Of a stretch of 64,000 nucleotides of DNA, positions 31,471-42,785 are shown piece after piece. Each line of letters begins with the position of its first letter. Position 1 is the stretch's first letter. A model generated the notes under the pieces. That model ran no database searches. It saw only the letters and a list, made by a program, of their open reading frames with translations, and was not told the origin of the DNA. A program made the translations under genes and the position numbers. The stretch spans positions 992,001 to 1,056,000 of the forward strand of contig SAXG01000010.1 in NCBI GenBank assembly GCA_012932865.1, read 5' to 3'. Source of the DNA: Amylostereum areolatum. Taxonomy: Eukaryota > Basidiomycota > Agaricomycetes > Russulales > Stereaceae.

Positions 31471-34205
31471 ATGCCATCCACTCATTCGCCCTGTGAACTC
31501 GATTCTCCTTACGATGAAACCTTCAAATCCGAGTGAGTCGACCCGTTGCGCTGTCACTGTTGAAATGTGTTTATGTTTCGTTCTCCCTTTCGAACGCGAC
31601 TGCAGTCCTTTTGCGGATCCTGTCAGTCCCGGGCAATCGACCCACTTCCTCAACGACGTTAGGAAGACGCCACCGCCAATGCATCCGCCAATAGCGAGTA
31701 TGTCTGCGTCAGATCTTTATATGCGATTCGCTGACAGTGTGGTTTGACAGCACATCGCGACCGTGACGGCGACAGTATCCCGCCCAGGGCGACGGGGCCG
31801 TTTTGGCGACGTTGGGATTTCGACGTCACTCTCAGCCTCGGACTTCACCTCGTCCTTGTCTTCTTTCACTTTCTGCTGGTCGCAATATGGGCAATGAAAC
31901 TGGAGAACAGAATGACGGTGCCAGCGAGCTGGTCCACGACCCTGTCCACCTTCCTGAATGCAGGGCTCCAGGTGCGCACCGGCTGCTGCTTTCTATTCGT
32001 ACCTTCTCGTCTCATCTCTCGCCAATGCCATCTTCAGATATTCATACTTGTCATCACCGCCGGTATACTCGCCCTCATGCAACCCCTCGCCATTCGATAC
32101 CAATTCCAAAGGCGACAAACCCTCACCTCGCTGTCCGACCAAGCCGAAGCGTGGTCCGGGCTGGGCGCCTCGCTGTTCAGCCTCTACCGCAACATCTGCT
32201 TCCCCGCCGCGCTCCCCTCCGTCGTCCTCATCCTCAACTATTTCATCGCGCTGACCGCGCTCCACATCACGACCCCCATCCTCATGTCCGTCCCCGTCGT
32301 CGACGTCACGAGCACACGGACGGTCAGGACCGTCGTCGGCACCCCGCGCGTGGCGGACTTGTTCCCGGTCGGATTCAAAATCCCGGACGCCTTCGCCAGC
32401 GGCACGTTCAACTGGTTCGAGTCGAGCACCGGCGTGGGCTTGCTCGACTCGCACCTGTCGATCAACTACCCGGGATTGAAGGACAACCGCGTCTACGACA
32501 CAGTCGTGGACACTACCACCACCTCCACGAACGGCACCGCGCTCGTGAACTACACCGACTTCCAGGTGTCGTGTGGAGAGGTCCCCGTGCCGATGACTAT
32601 CTCCAGCGCCACCACGCAGGCGGTCGTCCACTACCTGGGCAAGCAATACGCCTCGACGGTGTTTTCGCTCTCGGCCAACTTGAGCGACACCGTCCAGTTC
32701 AACATTTCGGACACGCTCAGGCTCTGGTACGACGACGTCGAAAACGACGCTACCGAGGCGTTCGCCCCTTCCGGTCGGTCCTCCAACTGAGCTTCCCGCT
32801 GGACACCGCGAGGCTGACGACGTTTGTGCGCAGACGTCCTCGTCCGGATCCCGCGGAATAAGTACACCGACGTCGGACGCAACGTCCTGATGTACTCGCT
32901 CTTCAACCCGAACAGGAACGGCAGCACACCCATCAGGGACGCCGCGGGCTCGGAGGGCACGCCGTCCACGCTCGCGGTCTCGCTCGAACAGGACAACGGC
33001 ACCTTTCCGATCTCGTTCCAGGTCGTGGGGTGCACGCTCGCGACGAAGACGGGCCAGACCCGGATCGACACCGCGACGAACCGGCTGGTGGACGAGAGCG
33101 AGCCCGGCGCGAACTGGCCGGACAAGGCGGGGAAGTGGGACGGTTGGAAACCGGACAGCACGACGAGCAACCAGTGAGCCCGTTCACGCGTTCCACCCGG
33201 GCCCGCCGCAGGCTGACCGGTCGACGTCAAAACGCAGGTTGGAGGATGCGTGGGCCGGCATGTTCATGGCGCATTCGTCGGTCCCGATCTGGTACAGCAG
33301 CTTCGACGTTTGGAAAGCTCGCGCGGAATGGTCCTGCCTTCCCCCGAGCGCTACCAGCTCCGACAACTTCGACCAGCTGGACACGGCCGATCGCGAATGC
33401 CACATACCCACCGTCATCGAACGCTACCGTCCGTGTCTCCTTCTTCTTCTTCTTCTTCTCAAACGGGTGCCAGTCAGCTCTGACGCGACGTTTTCCGGTA
33501 CTTGCAGTCTCGAACGCGCTCTTCGGCAACGCGAACGCGAACAAGGACGGCACCGCGATGGGCGACGCCCCCTTCCACTCCGATTTCACGAACGCGACGC
33601 TGGCCACGCTCCAGGACGCGCTGTCCCGTGCGACCGCGATGACGATGTGGACCGCGGCCCGGCTCGACACGCTTTCGACGTTCTCCTTCCCCGACGGGCA
33701 CTTCCACACCCTCGGGCGGGGGGCGAAAACGTTCTACGCCACGCCGCAGGAAGGCGAAGCCACCATCGTCCAAGCGGAGCTGGTGGGACGGCTGACGGTG
33801 CGTACCACGTTCGCTCGCCGGCAACTTCGAGGACTCGGCGTCGCGCTGACCGACGCATCGCCCGTCCTTGTCTTCCCGCGCCAGCTCAACATCCTCGTCC
33901 TCGTGCTCGGAACGCTCGCGTCGGTCCTCCTGCTCGGGCTCGCGCTGCTCATCCTCCAGCCGCACTTCCACCCCGCCAACGGCACGCGCCGGCGCGACTT
34001 CCGCTCGTCCATCTCGTCCTTCAAGAGCTCGCCGCTCGACGGCGTCGGGCTGCTGCAGGTCACCGCGCTCGACAACGCGCTCATCGCCGAGCGCCTGGGC
34101 AACATAGACCCGAACGACGTCGAGCGGAGGAGGAGGGCGGCGATGTTCCCCGTCGCGATCATCAACGGACGCTTGACGCCGATCACGGGAGAGGAGGACG
34201 CTTAG
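31471..34205 (+). CDS. Membrane glycoprotein with four predicted TM helices and a large ectodomain
   Basis: Exons 31471-31532, 31606-31697, 31751-31971, 32038-32773, 32834-33173, 33238-33428 and 33508-34205. Start chosen at 31471 because the nearer ATG at 31514 gives the wrong phase into exon 2. The product is about 779 residues. Three hydrophobic segments lie near the N-terminus (TLSLGLHLVLVFFHFLLVAIW, IFILVITAGILALM, LPSVVLILNYFIALTALHI). A region of about 420 residues follows with many N-x-S/T sites (NGT, NYT, NLS, NIS), then LNILVLVLGTLASVLLLGLAL and a cytosolic tail. An 87-nt in-frame stretch at 33800-33886 has intron-like ends and branch site, so 750 residues is possible. I recognise this as a recurrent hypothetical of basidiomycetes without a known role. 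Confidence 0.78.
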
Positions 34206-34679
34206 ACGTGCCACAGCGGGTTGCGGCTGGCGATGACATACCCACGATACCCACAGCTACATCGACTGACTTATAATGAGCAATACTTACTTTAATGATG
34301 CAGGTGAATATGTTGACAAGCGACGTCTTGCATGGATGCCACTGTAATGTAGAGAGGCAAACGAAGTTTGGAGGCAGAGTTGTACTAGGTGACATTAGGA
34401 TAACGCGGAGTGCCGTGGTGAGGAGCAGGGTGGAAAGCGCCGATGTGGTGATGCAAGTCTGCGTTCAAGAAGGGAAAGAGTCCTGGATAAGAACGGCATT
34501 CGAAGAAGTGGACAGTGTTCAACTGGTCTCCCCACGGACGGGCAAGGGATTTACACCGTTGTGGAGGATTCTGGATCGAAGGGCGGGGCAAGAAGGACAT
34601 GGGTAGAAGGGCGGGGAATGGTTATGCACTGTGCCGCTGTCGAGATAGGGAAGGCTTTCCGGGGTGAGTTGAATGTCCA
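34206..34679. other. Intergenic between converging genes
   Basis: About 470 bp holding the 3' ends of the plus-strand glycoprotein gene and the next minus-strand gene. No gene seen. Confidence 0.4.
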
Positions 34680-35490
34680 TCAAAGGAAGGCCTGCTTGCT
34701 GAGGCCTGAGGGTAACCCCTCACCGGAATGAATGAAAGTACATGGAGTAGGATGGTGGGAACGTCGGGATCGGAGCGCTGGTTGTGATGGCTCACTGGGA
34801 GTCTGATCATGGATGGGTTGCCAAGGGTTGACCTGACGGCGGGACTCGGTGCTTGCGATATGCACCCAGACCACACGCGCGTAGTCCCAGCGAAAAAACC
34901 AGGGCCATGTCGGATTGGCGTCGCCCGAGCTGTCCAAACAGCCCACCCAGAACATAATCGCCGCGACCACGACGCCGGAAACCAGGTCCAGCGTCGTAGC
35001 CGTCGTTTCGCGGCGGTAAGTAGCTCGCGAGCGCTTTCAGCACGCCAAACGCGACGACGAGGGCGGTGTTGAGAAGGCGGTATCCGGTGACGCAAACGCC
35101 CAAGAGCGGCCTCGTGTACAAGGTTTGTGCCAGTGACGTTTTCGCGCACAGGAAGCGGCGGATACTCGTGCGGCCTGGGAGACGACAGAGATGAACCGTG
35201 ACTTGGGCCCACTTCAAGTTGAGGCTGGGTGTCTGGATTGAGACCGGTAGGTAGGCCCTGGGACTGGAACGACAGCCTCAAAGAAGCCTTCAGCTATGTC
35301 ACGTTCATCGCCGGACTCGAACTCGGAGTCGAGGGATTGTTCGTCCACTTCCTCCTTCAGAAACACCTCCTTCTCCCCCTCCTCCGGCGCAGTGACTGTT
35401 CGCTCCGGCGGCGACTCCTCGCTGTCCTTGGAACGGATCGCGTCCTGCGATCGCGATGCGTTCAGTGTGGGCGGGCATCGGATGGGACAT
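34680..35490 (-). CDS. Hypothetical membrane protein with acidic N-terminal region; several frame breaks
   Basis: Coding signal on the minus strand runs through three frames. The likely start is MSHPMPAHTERIAIAGRD at 35490. Then come an acidic part (PEEGEKEVFLKEEVDEQSLD and SEFESGDERDIAEGFFEAVV), a Pro/Ser linker, and two membrane segments, TGYRLLNTALVVAFGVLKAL and VSGVVVAAIMFWVGCL, followed by WFFRWDYARVVWVHIA. Joining them needs small shifts near 35420, 35260, 35120 and 34975, the same kind of break seen in recognised genes of this window. The end at 34680 is the first stop in the last frame; an intron at the GTCAAC after STESRRQ is possible. No family recognised. Confidence 0.55.
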
Positions 35491-35634
35491 ATCGTGTGCG
35501 GCGAGTTAGTAGGGTTCTGCAGTGAGGGTACAGAACGACTTGTCGATTGCGTTGGGGTTGATGGAAGTGGCCACAGAGGCTGCGTGGAATTGAATTCGCC
35601 GAAGAGGCAAGATTACAAGATATACACTTACTAC

Positions 35635-36170
35635 TTAGTCAGATGAAGGCTCGGCGCACATGAGCGTCTTGATGCGCTCATGACATCTGGCTGTAAGCAA
35701 GCCTGTAGCGATGAAGGAGATCAGCAGTTGTAAGTTTGCTTCCGTTTTGGTTCCGTCAGTGGCTGAGACTTGGCATGCGCAAACCGGAAATCTGAGTCTG
35801 AACCACCACGAGCGCATCTCCCTTACCCAGCCCTTACCTTCGACCGTCGATGATCTGTTCGCCGCCCACCGTGCTGATGATGCGGCAGATGAGCTGCTCA
35901 GCCTCCAGGATATATCTCGCCTCCGAGGTACGCGAGACGAGCGGCAGCGCGCGGTCCGTGGCGGTTGGCAACGCGTTCTCCACTGAATATCTTTCCTTTC
36001 CTCGCCAGTTGCTTGTCCCTTTCTTCCCTGCACCGATTTAACCTTTCGCTCGTGGCGTGCACGGGACGAAAATGCAATAGTCTCCCGCATCGGCCTCGTG
36101 CGTGATGGTCTTCTCCCTCCAACTCCGTGCTCTGCCGCACCCGTATCCCGCTACTGGCACGGGCACTCAT
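35635..36170 (-). CDS. Small hypothetical protein, head-to-head with TRK gene
   Basis: Three exons on the minus strand, 36170-36068, 35982-35838 and 35797-35635, join in exact phase to 136 residues. The middle exon is the most convincing: RYILEAEQLICRIISTVGGE has an even helical look and codon bias like the neighbours. The last exon has a hydrophobic stretch, NLQLLISFIATGLLTA. The first donor (GTCCCG) is unusual and the 40-nt second intron is short, so the start exon is uncertain. No family recognised. The gap to the TRK ATG is only about 150 bp, implying a shared promoter. Confidence 0.45.
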
Positions 36171-36321
36171 TCCTCGTCGTCTTCCATGGATCTCGGTTCG
36201 GAACCAAAACACACGGCGCAGCACTGCCGTCTGCCCAGGAGAAGGAAGAGAGGAGAAGGGGGAGGGCAATAACTGAGCTTGGACTGGAAACATGCTATGG
36301 AGAAGGCAGGGAGGGCGTGGA

Positions 36322-39300
36322 ATGAACCTAGAGCAGCACCTCAATTTTTGGCGCATCCACTTGATCTCTTTGTGAGCTCCCTCAGTCTTCGACTGCCTTC
36401 CTTCTCTGACCGCGTTCTTCGATGCGTACCCAGTACATTGACGCCAGTCATCGTCGCCGCGATATTCTACGCGTCCAATGGCCGGTTCAAGGTCCCCTAC
36501 GTCGACGCGCTGTTCGTATGCATCAGCGCGATGACCGGCACCGGGCTCGCGACCATCGACCTCAGCTCGCTCACGGCGTGGCAACAGGCGATTCTGGTTA
36601 TCCTGCAGCTGGTGGGCAGTCCAGTGAGTCGCTCCTTCCTTGCGCTCCTTCACCCTCCCTTCTGTCTGCACGAGGCGCAACCTCGGGGGATGGGATGGGC
36701 TCGGCGGCCCCACGACCACGTTCCGGAGGCGTGCGTGTGTGCCTTCATGACAACGGCGGGGCTCAATGTTCAGTACTCAGTGCTGACTTTCATATTTTTA
36801 GATCACAGTCGCGTGGGTCGCGGTCTACGTCCGTAAGCGGTACTTCGTCACCAACCTCGGATACATGGTCAAAGCCCAGTACGAGCGCACCCAGACCCGC
36901 GACGCCCTCTCCCAACCCAGCCCGGGACTGTTCGCCCGCGGACGGTCGATGACGAAGCACTGGATCCGACGACGCACCGCGGTCGCTCCGCAGAATGGCT
37001 CAAGCTCAACCTCCCACCATCGCACCTCCCACACCTCGGCCACGCGCGCGATCCCGAGCACGGACATCATCCGTCGCGCGGACGAGCCGCCGATCGCTGG
37101 CATTCCCGACATGGACTTTCGACAGGACGCTCGTCGCCCCGCCGCACCAGACTCCCAGGTCGACCACCCCCGTCGACGAACCGTTCTCGAGCTCGCCGGA
37201 GCCGATGTCCCCCGTGGCCTTGCCCGACGTGGGCACGGAGGAGCCCCCGCGCGTGTCCTTCCAAACGCCCAAACGTGCGTCCGTCGTTCGTATCTCGCCC
37301 GTCTCGCCGCTGAACAAGATCGCAACGCCCACAGGGTCAGGGCTCGGGACAACGGCCCACCCCCTACCAGCGCCGTCGGGACACCCACGTTGAAGACAGA
37401 GGCGGATTCGGCAATCCGCTTCGGATGGGTCGGCTTGCTCCTGCAGCGCACCGCGCCCCGCGCTTCCACCGCAAGCTCGAGCGCTCGCTCACGATGCCCG
37501 TCGGCGCGACGCTCGTGTCCGCGCACGGGCTTCACGGGAACCTGCCCCGGGGCGCGCGCAAGGTGCCGTACTTCAGCTTCAACGCGAAGGTGCGGAAGAA
37601 CTCGCATTTCGGCGAGCTCTCGGAGGACGACTGCGAGGAGCTCGGCGGGGTCGAGTTTCGGGCGCTGAACGCGCTGCTGTGGCTCGTGCCGTTGGTGAGG
37701 GGTTGCTTTTCTTCTTCGTCTCCTCCCGCGTCCGAAGGCTGACGGGTGGGGCGATCAGTTTTACTTCGGGACGCTGGCGCTGGGTTTCGTGGTCGTCGCG
37801 CCGTACATGTCCATCGCGCGCTGGAACGACGCGTTCCTGCCCCCGAATCAACATCGGGTCATCGACTCGACCTGGTGAGCCTTCCGTCTGCGGCCGATGG
37901 TTGGGGCCGCGTGCTGACCAGGATACACAGGTACTCGGCGTTTGAGGTTGTCGGCGCGTGGGCGAACACGGGGATGTCGCTCGTAGACCAGAATTTGATC
38001 CCGTTCCAGAGGGCGTATCCGTTGCTTGTTGTGGTGATGCTCGTGGCCATCGCGGGCTCGACGGGCTTCGTGAGTGCTTCTGTTTTTTTTTGGTAAGAGC
38101 TTTGGATGCTGACGTGCATGTTGCCGGGGGCCGTTCTGGTCGTGTTCAGCCGGTTATGTGAGTTGTTTCAGGTTATGTATGTGTTGAGCTTCAGGTCTGA
38201 CGTCCCCGTCTCAAGGTTTCGATTCCTCATGTTTGTCGACCGTTTCTTTGTGTACCATGACCGACTCTCACATACGGCTGTCTTAGATGGTCCATCTCTC
38301 GCTTCTACGCTAAGGGGTCGCAGTTCGAACGACACTCTCCACTTCCTCCTGGACCACCCCCGCCGTTGCTTCATCTACCTATTCCCATCGCGGCAAACCT
38401 GGTTCCTCCTCACCGTCGTCATCGGTCTCAAGTACGCCGTTTCCCCCTTCTTTCGCTGCATCCGCACGTCGAGGCTAACGCGTGGTCCGCAAGCCTCATC
38501 GACTGGGCCTTCTTCCTCATCCTCAACATCGGCATTCCTGAGATCGAGGCGATCCCCGTGGGCGTGCGCGTGCTCCTGGGAGCAGTGCAGGCCGTCGCCG
38601 TGCGCTTGTCGGGCTTCCAGAGCGTCTCGTTGGCAGTCCTAGCTCCTGCTCTAAAGTACGGCGCCCCGTTCTCTCTCCAGTGCTCTCCGCTCATCCACCG
38701 GCGCGACAGGGCCCTCTACCTCGTCATGATGTACGTCGCCGCGTACCCCGTCGCCATGAGGTAGGTTAAACTGTCGCCTTTTTCGCCTGCGGCACCTCTG
38801 ATGCTCATCGCGCTCACAACAACGCCCACAGCGTCCGGGCCACGAACGTCTACGAGGAGAAATCGCTCGGGATATTCGAGGAGGAGGACGACGCGGAGGA
38901 GGACATCGAAGACGAGGCGGATTACCCCGAGACGGACTCGCGCGTCGCGATCTGGGGCCGCTATCTCGGTCGGCACGCGCGCAGGCAGCTCTCGTTCGGT
39001 GGGTGCTGGTCCTTGTGCAGTGTCTGCGGAAGTGCAGGTTGCTGATGGAGGGGTTTGGGGGCAGACATGTGGTGGCTAGGCCTTGCCCTGTTCTTGTTGT
39101 GCATCATCGAGGTGAGGGAGAGCCGCAGACCGTTCGGGGGGTTGCGCATAGATGCTAATGGACCGTCCGGCACGGGCAGCGCGACAACATCCGAAGCCCG
39201 GACAACGACGCGTGGTTCAACCTGTTCAACCTGAGTGCGTCGCACCCTCCCCCCTCGACACCCTGTCCCTGACGCTCCCCCGGCAGTCTTCGAGCTCGTC

Positions 39301-39658
39301 TCGGCCTACTCCACCGTCGGCCTCAGCTTCGGCATCCCCACCGTCCGTCCTCGCCCCTCCTCCGCGTGCACCCCGCGTCGCGTCTGACCCCCTCCCTCCG
39401 CAGGCAAACTACTCCCTCTCCGGCGCGTTCCACACGCTCTCGAAGCTCATCCTCTGCGCGGTCATGATCCGCGGGCGCCATCGCGGCCTGCCCGTGGCCG
39501 TCGATCGCGCGGTCCTGCTCCCGAGGGAGTTCTCGCAGAAGGCGACGGAGAAGGTGTACGAGATGAAGCGGAGGAAGGCGCAGAGGGGGCTGGGGCTGGG
39601 GGCGGGGTTGGAGCCGCCGCAGGGCCTGTCCACCATCGAGGAGGAGCGAACGCTATAG
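36322..39658 (+). CDS. TRK1: TRK-family high-affinity potassium transporter
   Basis: Fifteen exons, 36322-36371, 36434-36623, 36802-37694, 37759-37874, 37931-38069, 38150-38157, 38216-38230, 38287-38431, 38494-38655, 38710-38760, 38832-38998, 39065-39111, 39180-39234, 39287-39342 and 39404-39658. The start MNLEQHLNFWRIHL leads into TLTPVIVAAIFYASNG. Four pore loops are visible: SAMTGTGLATI, WANTGMSLVD, SGFQSVSLAVLAP and SAYSTVGLSFG. A long cytosolic loop (exon 3) lies between the first two units, as in yeast Trk1. Exons of 8 and 15 nt carry PVM and FRFL after AGSTGF. The end ANYSLSGAFHTLSKLILCAV--RGRHRGLP is diagnostic of the family. Frame breaks occur inside the cytosolic loop (about 36960-37420) and at about 38331. 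It imports K+ at the plasma membrane. Confidence 0.93.
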
Positions 39659-40338
39659 CGGGCTCGTCGACGGGGGTGGGATCGCCTGGATACTTAGACG
39701 GGTGGATGTTGATTTGGATGGCATGGACTCGGATTAGGATCGCTTTATTCACCTCGTTTTATGGATGGGTGCACGCACGCTTGCTCTTGCTATCTCGTCG
39801 TAATTTCCTTCGCTGTCGCATATGGTACATACGTTGGCTGTTTGTTTCTTGGATAGATATAGTAGAGGATCCGGACATCGAAACCATAGAGTTTTCTCGG
39901 CGTTGCGGTGGTCGCGGGATGTCCGGGCGTATGCTACGTGTTGGTTTGGAAGTCCAGATTTTTGGGAGGTTTGGAGAGACTGCTCGTGCGGGTTTGTGTA
40001 TCGGGCGACGGCAAGTTGTCTTAGCGATGCCCATCCTTGACACGGTGTCAATATTGCAGATGAATCCCAGGAGCTGTGGGGTACCAGCTCTGGCCCTTAT
40101 TATCGAAAACATCAAGTACAAGCAGTCGGTGGAAAGGGATGAGAGTCCATAAGCAGCACCACTAAACATTGTGTGTAGCGACCAAGCCGTACCTCGCACG
40201 AAACTGAGACGAATTTCCGAAGTTCATAAGTACTAAGTAGACCGAACACGCGTGGACCATCTACCCGTAAGTTCCACACATCCACCAAAGAAAATTCGCA
40301 TGGCGTCACGTCACCCCGGCGACCCTCAGTATTCCGAC
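39659..40338. other. Intergenic between converging TRK and epsin genes
   Basis: About 680 bp, AT-richer, no coding signal recognised. It contains both 3' ends. Confidence 0.5.
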
Positions 40339-42393
40339 TCAAAGCAACAAATCGTCCGCCCCGCCCCCCGTCGACTGGCTCGCGCTCGGCTGCGCGAACG
40401 ATCCGAACGCCGACCCCGCCATACTCGCCGGCCTCGGCTGCCCCATCCCCGCGCCCGTGCGCGCGCCGCCCCACAGCCCCTTCTGCGCCTTCTCCTTCTC
40501 CAGATCCTTGATCGACTTGCTCGCCCCCGCAGGCGCGGCCGCGGCCTTGTTCCCGGACGCGCCGAGCGACATCGTCCACAGGTCGTCGAACCCGCCCGCC
40601 TTCTTCGCCGGCGCGGAGGCGGAGGACGACGTGCTGAGGGCGGGGGATCCCATGGAGCCGCGTGGCGGGGGTGACGTGGGGGTGAGGGCGGGCTGCGCGA
40701 AGAGAGGGGTGGAGGACATGCCCGCGGGTGGCGGGGAGGCGGCATACATCGGTGGCTGGGCAGGCCTCTGCGTGGCAGGCGCCATCATGCCGAAAGAGCC
40801 GAAAGAGGTCTGTGGTTGAGGTGGCTGCGAGCGCGCGGCGGGGGCCGAGTTGAGGAGGTCCATCAGGTTGGGCTTTGCGGAAGGGGCGGCGGGAGGCGGG
40901 GTGGGTGCGGCCACGAAGTCGGCGAAAGTCATCGTCGCCGGCTGGTGGTGGAAAGACGCATTCGTCAGCTTCATGTCAAGGTCAAGGAAATAGCGTTTCC
41001 CACCATCTGCAGAGGGGCTTGCGGGAGACAATGCGGGAAGAGCCTTGTCGGTCGCCAGCCCGCTGCTCACAATCGACAAGCGGCTGATCGTCATCGTCGC
41101 CAAAGCCGAAGGAGATCGACCTCTTTTGCTGGTTCGGGGGCCTTGGGAGCGGAGAGTGGGATGGGTCGAGGACCTTGTGGGCGTGGGGCGGGACGTGGTG
41201 GCCGATGGTCGAGAGCCGCTCGCGCTTGAGCGCCTGGGGGCCTCGTAGTCGCCAGCGTCATACTCTTCGTATCCCTTCCTGCCCGAGTCGTCCCTAAAAC
41301 CGCCGCTACTGCCTCCTCCCCCAGATCCGTATTCTAATCCCAGGGTTAGATCCCGAACATGGAGCGTGCGACAGAGGACCTCACCTCGGTCGTATCCGCT
41401 GGCGTTGGCCCCGTAGCCTCCGCCACCGGAGCTGTAGCTACTGAAGGAGGAGCTTCCGATGCTATCGCTGCCGAACCCGCCGTAGCGTCCGCCGCCGCCA
41501 CCGGAGGAAAGCCCGAACCCGTCGTTGCCTGTGCCCGTGTACTTGTTTTTGTTCGCCTTGGCCTTCCTCCGTTCCAAGCGGATCTTCTCGACATCCGACA
41601 GCAGCTCGACCAGTTCTCGGGAGCGGTTGCGGACTGGGCGAGATCTGCGTAAGAGAAGGGCGCTGGACAGGCCGATCGGGATGGATGCGCACCGTTGATA
41701 CCCTGGTCCTTGCCCTTGTCGTCGATGTAGTGGAAGTTACGGAGCATTTTGAGCGTGGAGATGTGCGAGCGCGCATCGTCGACTACCCGCTTCGCTGCCG
41801 TGTTTCACGAGGTATTCGAGCAGCTGGAGCGACTGGAAACGACGTGGGCATGGATATGTTTCGTGATACCTGTGAGCGTGCACACCTTGTAAATCTGTCT
41901 CCACTGTTTCGCCTCCTTCTCCATGAACTGGCCATAGATACACGGCATGATTTCGTTGAAGTTTTGGCTGGTCGGTGCACACTCTTCCGTCAATCGCAGC
42001 GCGCGCGCGTAACCGCGTATTGGACTCACAAGTTGAATGTTCTGCAAAGTCCGGGTCAGATAGAACAACAAAAAAGGAAGGGGGAAAATGAGGCGTACCC
42101 TTGTGCAATCTCAGTCATCAAGGTCGAGCTCGCGCCCCTACCGCCTGCATCAGCCTCCAGCACATCCAAAGTTCCCTGTGACAACTCACCATGGGTCGTC
42201 GTTTGTCGCCTCCCGCACCTTCGGCCTCCATCTCGCTGACATTGAGAACTACATTCTTCGCCTACCACCGAGCCCACGCATGAGCCTTCCACGCTGGTCG
42301 CAGACGCGAGGGACGCACCTGGTTGTACATAGACTTGATGTCATACATCGTCAGGTTAGACAACGTGCTGCTGAGGTCGGTGAGACGATCCAT
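40339..42393 (-). CDS. ENT3: ENTH-domain epsin, Ent3/epsinR-like
   Basis: Exons on the minus strand are 42393-42319, 42261-42190, 42137-42099, 42041-42030 (12 nt), 41967-41886, 41832-41693, 41633-41385 and 41333-40339. The ENTH domain runs from MDRLTDLSSTLSNLTMYDIK through AKNVVLNVSEMEAE, ATNDDPW-GASSTLMTEIAQG, TFNFQNFNEIMPCIYGQFME, KEAKQWRQIYK, LQLLEYLVKHGSE and LKMLRNFHYIDDKGKDQGIN. Then a Gly/Ser-rich region, acidic DDDD patches and a C-terminal GGFDDLWTMSLG follow. The ENTH domain binds phosphoinositides and the tail binds clathrin and adaptor ears; Ent3 acts in trans-Golgi/endosome traffic. Frame breaks at about 42215 and 41788 are single bases, and others lie in the last exon. The Ent3 rather than Ent1/2 assignment rests on the N-terminal sequence and is from memory. 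Confidence 0.87.
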
Positions 42394-42511
42394 GGTGGTT
42401 GCGTGTGTAGAGCGAGGACGACGGGGGTTCGGAGAGTCGGGCAGGCAGCTCGCCCTGCGATGGGGAGAGGAGGGTTCGTCGGATGGACGGGGTGAAGGAA
42501 CGTCAAGGCCG

Positions 42512-42598
42512 CTGACGGACTCCCCGACGCCGTGACGTGTCCGTGACGACGGTGACTGCGCAACCGTCACCCGTGACTGCAGGCAATGTCCGTCACGC
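42512..42598. promoter_or_regulatory. Cluster of TGACG/CGTCA motifs upstream of the epsin gene
   Basis: Seven TGAC/GTCA cores within about 85 bp in both orientations, one of them TGACGT (CRE/ATF-like), 120-205 bp before the epsin ATG. bZIP factors bind such sites in fungi. It could also be compositional chance; no functional data. Confidence 0.3.
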
Positions 42599-42785
42599 GC
42601 GACGGTTCTCCGGAATCTCTCTTTCATCACATAGTCGACAAGGCACTCCTAGGCCTGTCAATCCGAATAGACCGCAAACATCCTCTCATACCGTCCGTCC
42701 TCCAACATCAATTGGATTAAAAAAACAGCCAAACAACCATAGTGCAGCACGAAGGCCCCACAACTTGAATCCCCAACGCCTCGCT

